Below, in pieces: positions 1 to 5,113 of a DNA stretch of 8,282 nt. The translations under genes and the position numbers were made by a program. Numbering within the stretch: position 1 is the stretch's first letter; each line of letters begins with the position of its first letter. The notes under the pieces were generated by a model, which saw only the letters and a program-made list of their open reading frames with translations, was not told the DNA's origin and ran no database searches. The stretch covers positions 1-8,282 of the forward strand of contig JAITBW010000164.1 of the NCBI GenBank assembly GCA_031283385.1, given 5' to 3'. Source of the stretch: Nitrososphaerota archaeon (GTDB taxonomy: Archaea; Thermoproteota; Bathyarchaeia; Bathyarchaeales; Bathycorpusculaceae).

Positions 1-192
1 GCGGTGGAGGCCGGCGAAAAACTTGGCTTTTTGCCCGGGGACATGCAAAACAAGGTGGACCCCTACCTGCGCCCCCTGTATGACGCCCTTTTTGACATGA
101 TCGGGAGCGAAAACTTTCAAAAATATTTGGAACGCGGAAATATCGAGGTAGCCCCGCTGGCCTATATGCGAGGGCGAACGCTGGACGACAGC
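1..192 (+). pseudogene. PhoH-family ATPase, internal fragment (truncated both ends)
   Basis: The reading frame is open from base 1. It encodes a stretch typical of bacterial PhoH-like ATPases: [11 protein letters not shown], then [16 protein letters not shown], then [16 protein letters not shown]. In intact family members that last block runs on into the Walker B segment (FIILDEAQN). Here the homology stops at codon DDS (base 192) and the frame continues with unrelated residues to a stop at 238-240. The Walker A region would lie left of the window. The first 60 bases hold 35 G or C, against 20 of 60 at 601-660, so this piece differs in composition from everything to its right. The closest style I recall is Clostridia-like, which is inference. 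It is either a transferred and broken gene or one side of an assembly or amplification chimera. The fragment cannot make a working ATPase. The family assignment is firm; the origin is not. Confidence 0.85.
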
Positions 193-273
193 TTAATCCT
201 CTTTTGGATATATGCCGCCCCAGCAAGTGCCCAAACCTAATTCAGTAGCTTGTAAGAGTATATTTTGTGTTGC
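193..273 (-). pseudogene. Nitroreductase-family remnant (27 codons)
   Basis: On the minus strand, [20 protein letters not shown] followed by IYPKED and a stop matches the FMN-binding C-terminal half of nitroreductases, where the pattern [20 protein letters not shown] is usual. Homology begins sharply at base 273. The codons before it (LTELFKKNQ) do not continue the family, and the reading ends at a stop (193-195) exactly where the PhoH fragment of the opposite strand ends. The usual protein is about 170-200 residues, so over 80 percent is missing. The frame can be read upstream to about base 438, but that extension is not nitroreductase-like. This is a dead scrap joined tail to tail to another gene fragment. 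Confidence 0.7.
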
Positions 274-300
274 CTGATTTTTTTTAAATAGTTCTGTTAA

Positions 301-324
301 TTGTGTCTGGCGAAAAAGGGTGAG
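301..324. repeat. Imperfect 60-bp-offset direct repeat, copy 1
   Basis: Bases 301-324 resemble 361-384 at a constant offset of 60. Both carry GGCGAAAAA (309-317 and 369-377) followed three bases later by TGAG (321-324 and 381-384). About two thirds of the 24 positions agree. It may be a decayed tandem duplication. No function is claimed. Confidence 0.4.
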
Positions 325-326
325 GA

Positions 327-343
327 TGTGGCGGCATATCCTT
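327..343 (-). repeat. Short inverted repeat, left arm
   Basis: Read on the minus strand this arm gives GGATATGCCGCCAC. The + strand at 418-432 gives GGAATATGCCGCCAC, one base longer. A third relative, GGATATATGCCGCC, sits at 205-218 inside the nitroreductase scrap. All three share ATATGCCGCC, which is far more than expected by chance in 230 bases. It could be a small inverted duplication or part of a dispersed element. Confidence 0.5.
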
Positions 344-360
344 AATTGTTGATTCGCTGA

Positions 361-384
361 CTGTTTTCGGCGAAAAACATTGAG
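361..384. repeat. Imperfect 60-bp-offset direct repeat, copy 2
   Basis: This is the second copy of the element described at 301-324, with the same internal spacing between the GGCGAAAAA and TGAG blocks. It lies just before the strong Shine-Dalgarno-like AAGGAGG at 397-403. Confidence 0.4.
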
Positions 385-405
385 CCAAAATGAAATAAGG
401 AGGAC

Positions 406-513
406 GTGTACTGTAAAGGAATATGCCGCCACAAACAAACAGACAAGTGCTTTAAGGTATTTATGGGGTATTCCGAAGGCGGAATTATATTACAGGCTAC
501 ACTTTTTATTTAA
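406..513 (+). pseudogene. Possible decayed small zinc-ribbon protein (CKGIC type)
   Basis: A GTG-started frame reads VYCKGICRHK, then DKC, then VFMGYSEGGI, and stops at 511-513. Archaea have a widespread family of small proteins that begin YCKGIC, have a middle C..CE.F block, and end CPCCGYRLR. Here the first Cys pair and a VFM.YSEG-like block are recognisable. The second and third Cys pairs are missing, and the expected YRL tail appears only after a frame change (YYRLH near 488-502). A full AAGGAGG (397-403) lies only two bases before the GTG, which is too close for good initiation, although an in-frame extension back to base 394 exists. I read it as a remnant with internal deletion and a frameshift. 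The family match is from memory and weak; the alternative is a chance ORF. Confidence 0.35.
418..432 (+). repeat. Short inverted repeat, right arm
   Basis: This is the partner of the arm at 327-343 (GGAATATGCCGCCAC against GGATATGCCGCCAC). It falls inside the codons for GICRH of the zinc-ribbon-like remnant. The minus-strand arm reads RICRH in one frame, so the two arms may come from two inverted copies of the same small coding sequence. Confidence 0.5.
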
Positions 514-1139
514 CAATTGCTTCTCTTTTAAAATAGTGAAAAATGCCATACGAATTCATAAATTCCCAACCGTCATTAGCATACTCATTTAATATTTTTG
601 TTCGTCTTTCGCTCCAACCAAAAACACGTACACATTTATACTCATATTTCATATACATCATTTCCTTCTTTTTTTATGCTAAAACAAAAAACAGCTACTT
701 ATATACACTACGTGCCTACATGATAAAAGATAACAAACAACGTTTCACTGCTTTTTTTGTCTCCCAATGGTCTTTTAGTGTCGACTCACGGTACAATAGT
801 TACAAAACCCTGTTTTGTCATGCACAGGAGACGGGTGCAGGTGCTGCAGTATTTCTTTTCCCCAACAACATCAATAGCCATAACTGGAGTTGAATCGCCA
901 GACTTTACGTTTGAGTGCTGATCTTCTAAAGCATAACCCATCTTATAGCAATAACAACTATCAACATTATCTACGAAAACATGAGCGCAATAGAGAGCTG
1001 ACACAAATAATATTTCCAAAAACTATTGTATACAGTAATGACTTGGGCTTAATTAAATACGTGTGATGCCCAAAAAATGTGCTTGCGGCGTGCTTGCAAT
1101 TTTTTCTGAAAAAGCCATATGTTTGAGTTGAAGAAAACA
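514..1139. other. Gene-free stretch, no supported feature
   Basis: About 625 AT-rich bases carry no gene that I can support. Open frames exist (543-893 on + and 786-1019 on minus), but the + frame translates to low-complexity Tyr/Phe/Ser/Asn-rich sequence, and the minus frame needs a TTG start with no visible ribosome site. The minus frame is rich in cysteine and matches no family I know. There is no tRNA-like fold and no CRISPR-like repeat. It is probably decayed sequence continuous with the fragments to its left. Confidence 0.5.
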
Positions 1140-1140
1140 G

Positions 1141-1160
1141 TTAAATATTTGTAAATACTT
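1141..1160 (+). promoter_or_regulatory. TATA-like promoter of the membrane protein gene
   Basis: TTAAATATTTGTAAATACTT lies 20-39 bases before the ATG at 1180. This fits an archaeal TATA box driving an mRNA with a very short or absent leader. No Shine-Dalgarno sequence is visible before the ATG, which agrees with leaderless initiation. Confidence 0.45.
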
Positions 1161-1179
1161 TTATGTTTACAGATGTTGT

Positions 1180-1734
1180 ATGTTGAATAAAAAACACGAA
1201 AAGATACTTGGTTGGCTTCCCAAAACATCCAGTATAGCCTGTGCTAATAATCAGTCCAAATCTATTTGGAGACGTCCAATTTGGTTGGCGATTATCCTAA
1301 TAACGTTGGTTGGTTTGTCTATCGTCACTTTTTTGGGTGCAAATGCACTTATCTGCTATACTGACAACAATGGCATTACACCAACATATTTCGAACGAAC
1401 CATCAACTGTACATCAATGCCAAAAATTGGTGACGAACTTGAAGTGCAAGTCAGTGTGTACTGGCCTGGTTGTGCATCTGACAGGTTTGTGCAACAAGTG
1501 GACATAGTTGATTCATACTCTGAGAGCAACTTTCAACTCGTCAGCGGAAACAACGGGCTCCAAAATAGTGGTTATGGCTGTTGTGGCTGCTGTGGTCACT
1601 TTACATATGTGCTAAAAGTTATTGGTGATGATGTGGGGTCTCTTTATGTGTCTTTCCCTCAACTTTACATAGATGGCACTGAGGTATCTGTTATAGGTGG
1701 ACGGCTGCATTGTGTGGATTCTGCGCTGGTCTAA
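1180..1734 (+). CDS. Single-pass membrane protein with cysteine-rich extracellular domain
   Basis: This 184-residue protein belongs to no family I can name. Residues 1-33 are basic and probably cytoplasmic (KKHEK, IWRRP). A hydrophobic segment spans about 34-58 and has no signal-peptidase site, so a signal anchor with the C-terminus outside is likely. The outer part (about 60-184) alternates hydrophobic and polar residues, as in a beta-sandwich (ELEVQVSVYW, YVLKVIG, SLYVSFPQLYIDG). It carries seven more cysteines at 77, 98, 134, 135, 137, 138 and 177, four of them in the run GCCGCCG at 133-139. Those could form disulfides or bind a metal. The start is the first ATG behind a TATA-like box. The gene stands alone and converges on the HTH gene. 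That it is expressed is likely; its role in surface recognition or adhesion is only a guess. Confidence 0.75.
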   Translation: MLNKKHEKILGWLPKTSSIACANNQSKSIWRRPIWLAIILITLVGLSIVTFLGANALICYTDNNGITPTYFERTINCTSMPKIGDELEVQVSVYWPGCASDRFVQQVDIVDSYSESNFQLVSGNNGLQNSGYGCCGCCGHFTYVLKVIGDDVGSLYVSFPQLYIDGTEVSVIGGRLHCVDSALV

Positions 1735-1871
1735 AACATATTTAAGAGGTGCCTCTGAATAATTTGTTTGTGGGTTATCGGTATGCTTATGGATTTTTTC
1801 AATTCTGAAAATATGTTATGTGTGTTCTTTTGAGTTTTTATGCGCTAAGTGTTGGGTTTATTTGTGGCACA

Positions 1872-1920
1872 TTTTTTTTGTCTTTTGTTGTTGTTTTGGC
1901 TCTTTTTATTTTATGTTTTT
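1872..1920 (+). terminator. T-rich terminator tract between convergent genes
   Basis: A run of eight T (1872-1879) is followed by several more T clusters up to 1920. Archaeal RNA polymerase terminates at such U-tracts without a strong hairpin. It would end transcripts of the gene at 1180-1734, and it overlaps the last codons of the convergent HTH gene. Confidence 0.4.
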
Positions 1921-2390
1921 AGTTCGGGCATGAGTTTTGAGAAAAATTGATGTGCTATCTTGGATGGGTGAATTTTGTCTGTGTCCTCGATTTCTATGCA
2001 TCTTTCTTTTATGATGTCTATTAGGTATTGGCGTGTTTGGTTTAAAAATATGGGGTCTGTGACTTCTTCGGGGTTATCGTGCCAGTACCAGACCTTTATG
2101 CCATAGTTAGTGCTGTATGTGAGTATTACTTTGCATTTTAGTGCTGGATGATACGCTAGGAGCATGCCGCTTTTGGGGTAAAGTTTAGTGACTTGCAGAT
2201 CGTTTGCTTGTGCTACATCTAGTAGTGTAGTTGATAGTTTGGCTTCTGCTGATAGTTTAGTTTGGTTAACGAATTGACGTGTGGTGTTTAGTTTATTGGC
2301 GATTGTAACGGCGGATAAACCTTTGTTTAATAGTCGCCATACAAGCTTCTGTTTCTGGCTTAATGGTGACGCTAAAGTGTAGGATGTCAA
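1911..2390 (-). CDS. HTH transcriptional regulator, Tfx/sigma-70 region 4-like
   Basis: This 159-residue protein has an N-terminal helix-turn-helix and a conserved C-terminal part. Residues 10-55 (LSQKQKLVWRLLNKGLS, TIANKLNTTRQFVNQ) follow the pattern of sigma-70 region 4 and LuxR/Tfx-type HTHs: a leading LS..Q, then L..KGLS..IA..L..TRQ.V. This fits a family of archaeal DNA-binding proteins in which the HTH is followed by a domain with a Y.P.L..K.I..YS..G...WY signature. Here that is seen as YHPALKCKVILTYSTNYG and VWYW (80-103). The C-terminal part may sense a ligand, but none can be named. The start is TTG at 2390, the only initiation codon after an upstream in-frame stop, with a TATA-like box about 25 bases away, so it is probably leaderless. 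It stands alone, so its targets are unknown and autoregulation is possible. Confidence 0.75.
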   Translation of the reverse strand: MTSYTLASPLSQKQKLVWRLLNKGLSAVTIANKLNTTRQFVNQTKLSAEAKLSTTLLDVAQANDLQVTKLYPKSGMLLAYHPALKCKVILTYSTNYGIKVWYWHDNPEEVTDPIFLNQTRQYLIDIIKERCIEIEDTDKIHPSKIAHQFFSKLMPELKT

Positions 2391-2410
2391 AGCTAATAAA
2401 TCACGTAAAC

Positions 2411-2422
2411 AAATATTTATTT
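2411..2422 (-). promoter_or_regulatory. TATA-like box of the HTH regulator gene
   Basis: On the minus strand this reads AAATAAATATTT, centred about 27 bases before the TTG start at 2390. That is the spacing expected for a leaderless archaeal transcript. No ribosome site is seen, which supports the TTG start. Confidence 0.4.
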
Positions 2423-2610
2423 ACAAACATTTAAACTTTAGCATTACAAACAAACAATACCTCCACACAGCCTAATTTCTAACAACTTTAAACAACATAT
2501 TTTTACAATTTCATACTCCTATAAGTAATACAACCTGCAAAGTTCTACAAAAAATAAAATCGGCAACTACTTACATTTTCATATTTGAATATGCTGTAAA
2601 GTATCTTTAT
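2423..2610. other. Intergenic AT-rich region, nothing further seen
   Basis: This AT-rich spacer lies between the HTH promoter and the tail of the PepSY-like gene. It holds several A/C-rich runs but no ORF, RNA fold or repeat that I can support. Confidence 0.4.
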
Positions 2611-2630
2611 GCCTAAAAAATGGAAAATGG
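2611..2630 (-). terminator. U-tract terminator of the surface protein gene
   Basis: On the minus strand, about 6-25 bases past the stop, the sequence reads CCATTTTCCATTTTTTAGGC. It has two T-runs of four and six, a plausible archaeal terminator for the minus-strand gene pair. Confidence 0.4.
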
Positions 2631-2636
2631 GCTTGT

Positions 2637-3758
2637 TTAACGTTTTTTAAAGACTATTACTGCGGCGGCACTTAGGCTGACTATGGCTATAGTTGCAATT
2701 ATGCCTGCAATAAGTAAATTATCTCTGTTCTGTGGCGGCGATGTTGAATTGCTTGTGGTATCATCATCTATGTCCGGTATGACTCCGTATCCACCTACAG
2801 GGTGACTATATAATAACTCGCCTGTATCTGCCCAAATACCTACCTGCCACCCATAAATCGACAAATTCGGCGGATAATCTATAGGTATTTCAACAAACCA
2901 AAACGGATACAACATAAAATCATCCCGAACCTCCAAAGATAACTCAGCAACAACTGACCTATCAGAAGGAAAACCTAAAACCACAGACTCCGCAGCCGCA
3001 ATAACCTCCTCACGCGCAATAGCAATAGCCTGCTCTTTGGAAACATTTACATCCTCACTACCAACAGTATAAAGAGTCCACATATCATGAAAACCCTTGA
3101 CATAGCCATTGCTGAAGTGTATGCCTATGCTGTTAGGTGATTCAGCATCATCAATTGAGTACATAAAGTAAACACCGCTAACTGGTTCATTTCCAGTGGG
3201 AATACCAAAGTCTGGAGGATGTCTATTGACTATGCATTTTATGTTATCAAAAGTTTTGCCTGCAATGTCCTCAATGTCTTTGGCTGATTCGACTATTTTT
3301 ATCATTTCTAAAATAACTGGGTTACCTTCGAATGTTTGTAGTCGAGAAAGGGCTTGGTGTGTTGCTGTAAGTGGGTCGTCAGATAACTTGTTGATGTAAT
3401 GGATATCGGAAGGTGAACCTGCTTCTAGGTATAAATACATAATACGTAAACGGTTGTTGTGGTGTACAGCAAGGACGGAAAATTGGCTGTTTTGTGACTT
3501 CAAAGTTAACATTAGCTCTTCGCCGCCTTTGTATTTTTCTTTAAAACTTTCCGTAGGTGCTGTGGAATAGTCACTTCGAGTTATTGCGTATTTGTCTACA
3601 TCAATACCTGCTACATCTCTTAAAGCGTTAAGCACTTTTTGTTGAACATTATTCTGATTAGCATATACACTGGGTGTTTGAGTAAACAGTAGTGTTGTTA
3701 CTATTGTTATAGCCAATATAACCCAAAGTTTTTTTGACCATCTCATATACTTTCTCAT
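2637..3758 (-). CDS. Secreted, C-terminally anchored PepSY-like surface protein
   Basis: I chose the ATG at 3758, which gives 373 residues, because it starts directly at a signal peptide: basic MRKYMRWSKK, a hydrophobic core LWVILAITIVTTLLF, then a VYA cleavage site. A GTG at 3797 would add 13 residues (LDDGSIVLPTWE) that do not suit a signal peptide. The ATG at 3746 is also possible. The mature part has a PepSY-like module (about 239-320 in this numbering). It consists of a helix with VSKEQAIAIAREEV, then strands ending in FWFVEIP and WQVGIWADTGELLYS, the usual PepSY close with a Gly-containing turn. A Ser/Thr/Pro linker leads to a membrane segment at about 348-369 and a KKR stop-transfer end. 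The protein therefore faces outside on one anchor. PepSY domains are often linked to peptidase inhibition, but no target is shown here. It lies just downstream of the M24 peptidase gene, perhaps co-transcribed. Confidence 0.75.
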   Translation of the reverse strand: MRKYMRWSKKLWVILAITIVTTLLFTQTPSVYANQNNVQQKVLNALRDVAGIDVDKYAITRSDYSTAPTESFKEKYKGGEELMLTLKSQNSQFSVLAVHHNNRLRIMYLYLEAGSPSDIHYINKLSDDPLTATHQALSRLQTFEGNPVILEMIKIVESAKDIEDIAGKTFDNIKCIVNRHPPDFGIPTGNEPVSGVYFMYSIDDAESPNSIGIHFSNGYVKGFHDMWTLYTVGSEDVNVSKEQAIAIAREEVIAAAESVVLGFPSDRSVVAELSLEVRDDFMLYPFWFVEIPIDYPPNLSIYGWQVGIWADTGELLYSHPVGGYGVIPDIDDDTTSNSTSPPQNRDNLLIAGIIATIAIVSLSAAAVIVFKKR

Positions 3759-3808
3759 CTCCCAAGTTGGAAGAACAATACTTCCATCGTCAAGCACGCA
3801 TACAACAT

Positions 3809-4882
3809 TTATTTCTGATTTGTTTGAAGTGTATATGCAGAGTTTGTAAGCTTTTCGTAACCATGCTTAGTTACACATATGGTGTCTTCAATTCGAATAC
3901 CGCCAAAACCTACAATGTATACGCCTGGTTCAACTGTAACAACATTTCCCTCTTTTAATATATCTTTGCTGTCAGGACTCAACATGGGTGCCTCATGAAT
4001 ATCTAAACCTACACCGTGACCTAAATTGTGAACAAAATAGTCTCTAAAGCCTGCTCTACCTATAAATGATCTAGCAACAGCATCTACATCAACAGCTTTT
4101 ACACCCTCACTTACCGCTTTAACAGCTAAATCCTGCGCAACTTTTACAACATCAAAAATTTCCTGCTGCTTACTACTAATTTTACCCGCAACAACGGTAC
4201 GCGTTATATCCGAACGATAATTACCAACAGTTGCACCAAGATCAACAACTACCAAGTCACCATCTTTTATTATCTGCCTTTTACATGCACCATGAGGAAA
4301 CGCACAATTAGCACCCGAAACAACTATAGTATCAAAAGCAACACCGCTAGAACCCTGCTTACGCATAGCATACTCCACCTCCGCAATAACCTCTTGCTCA
4401 CTAACCCCAGGCTCAACCACCTCATATGCCGTACTTATACCCACATCAGCAATCCTACACGCCTCACGAATACATTCAACCTCATCAGAAGTCTTAACCG
4501 CACGAAGACCCCTAACAACATCACCAGACAACACCAAATTATCCTCACCACCAACAATTTTAACTAAAAACTTCCAACCTTCAACACTTATAACATCAAT
4601 TGCTAATCTATTCTTTACAGAAATTTCAACATCTTGACATATCTTTTTAAATACACTCTCTCCACGAATAACTCTCTCAACTCTTACATTTTTCACTTCA
4701 TGCTTTGCCTGCTCAAAATTAGTTTCTGAAACATACAAAATATTCTCTCCAACTCGAGAAACTACAAGTGCTGTCGCACCACTAAACCCTGTGAAATACA
4801 TAATATTTGAGCTATTTAAAATTAGAAAATTGCCTGTATTCTGTGGAAACTGGTCTTTTAATTTAAGAACTTTATGATCCAA
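3809..4882 (-). CDS. M24 metallopeptidase, Xaa-Pro dipeptidase/aminopeptidase type
   Basis: This 357-residue cytoplasmic enzyme probably removes or splits residues next to proline in short peptides. The N-terminal creatinase-like domain (about 1-125, with NSSNIMYFTGFSG) is followed by a pita-bread catalytic domain. All five metal ligands are visible: Asp214 (VVDLG), Asp225 (YRSDITR), His289 (HNLGHGVG), Glu318 (VTVEPGVY) and Glu332 (IRIEDT). The supporting histidines are His197 (FPHG) and His296 (DIHEAP). The length is normal for archaeal PepQ-like enzymes. The start is TTG at 4882, the only initiation codon after an in-frame stop. A Shine-Dalgarno-like AGGGA lies seven bases before it, and a TATA-like box lies further upstream. 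The PepSY-like gene follows after 50 bases. The coding strand is poor in C in the middle of the gene. Exact substrate preference (dipeptides or longer peptides) cannot be told from sequence. Confidence 0.92.
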   Translation of the reverse strand: MDHKVLKLKDQFPQNTGNFLILNSSNIMYFTGFSGATALVVSRVGENILYVSETNFEQAKHEVKNVRVERVIRGESVFKKICQDVEISVKNRLAIDVISVEGWKFLVKIVGGEDNLVLSGDVVRGLRAVKTSDEVECIREACRIADVGISTAYEVVEPGVSEQEVIAEVEYAMRKQGSSGVAFDTIVVSGANCAFPHGACKRQIIKDGDLVVVDLGATVGNYRSDITRTVVAGKISSKQQEIFDVVKVAQDLAVKAVSEGVKAVDVDAVARSFIGRAGFRDYFVHNLGHGVGLDIHEAPMLSPDSKDILKEGNVVTVEPGVYIVGFGGIRIEDTICVTKHGYEKLTNSAYTLQTNQK

Positions 4883-4889
4883 ACACTTA

Positions 4890-4924
4890 TCCCTATAGTG
4901 ATTTGATGATTCTGTATAGTTTAA
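4890..4924 (-). promoter_or_regulatory. TATA box and ribosome site of the M24 peptidase gene
   Basis: On the minus strand TTAAACTATA (4915-4924) is a TATA-like box about 37 bases before the TTG start. AGGGA (4890-4894) then sits seven bases before that TTG. Together they decide for the TTG start and predict a leader of roughly 10-15 bases. Confidence 0.45.
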
Positions 4925-5064
4925 GCTTTCTTATTATGAACAAAATTAAAACAAAAATTTCTCTATCTCTCCTTCCGTTTTATCCTGCATAGACAGAGAG
5001 GACTTTGACATAAACGGTGCTTTAGCTGCTTAAAAGTCAGAAAGTGTTTCTTTTGATAACAAGG

Positions 5065-5104
5065 TAAATATTATTGTTTAGCCCCATCTTTTGTTTGAGA
5101 GGGA
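5065..5104 (+). promoter_or_regulatory. Promoter and ribosome site of the AOR-polyferredoxin operon
   Basis: TAAATATTA (5065-5073) is a TATA-like box about 45 bases before the ATG at 5114. GAGAGGGA (5097-5104) is a purine-rich ribosome-binding candidate nine bases before that ATG. A transcript starting near 5095 would have a leader of about 20 bases. The divergent region up to 4925 shows no other clear operator. Confidence 0.4.
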
Positions 5105-5113
5105 CATTGTAGC

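Noticed and set aside
380..592. ATG frame of 70 codons on the + strand
   Set aside because: It overlaps the zinc-ribbon remnant in another frame. Only its YYRLH piece is informative, as the shifted tail of that remnant.
543..893. Open frame of 116 codons on the + strand
   Set aside because: The translation is low-complexity and rich in Tyr, Phe, Ser and Asn, with no family pattern and no ribosome site. It looks like chance in AT-rich sequence.
786..1019. Cysteine-rich frame of 77 codons on the minus strand
   Set aside because: It starts at TTG without a ribosome site, matches no known family, and sits in decayed surroundings. Its cysteine content made it worth noting, but the support is too weak.
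3759..3797. GTG start at 3797 for the PepSY-like protein
   Set aside because: The extra 13 residues would precede a normal signal peptide and there is no ribosome site. The ATG at 3758 fits better, although the GTG cannot be excluded.
4292..4567. + strand frame inside the M24 peptidase gene
   Set aside because: Asn/Thr/Arg/Leu-rich shadow of the keto-rich coding strand opposite.
4960..5005. Possible inverted repeat (CTCTATCTCTC against AGACAGAGAGG) as an operator between the divergent genes
   Set aside because: Only about seven of nine positions pair and the sequence is simple, so it is too weak to call.
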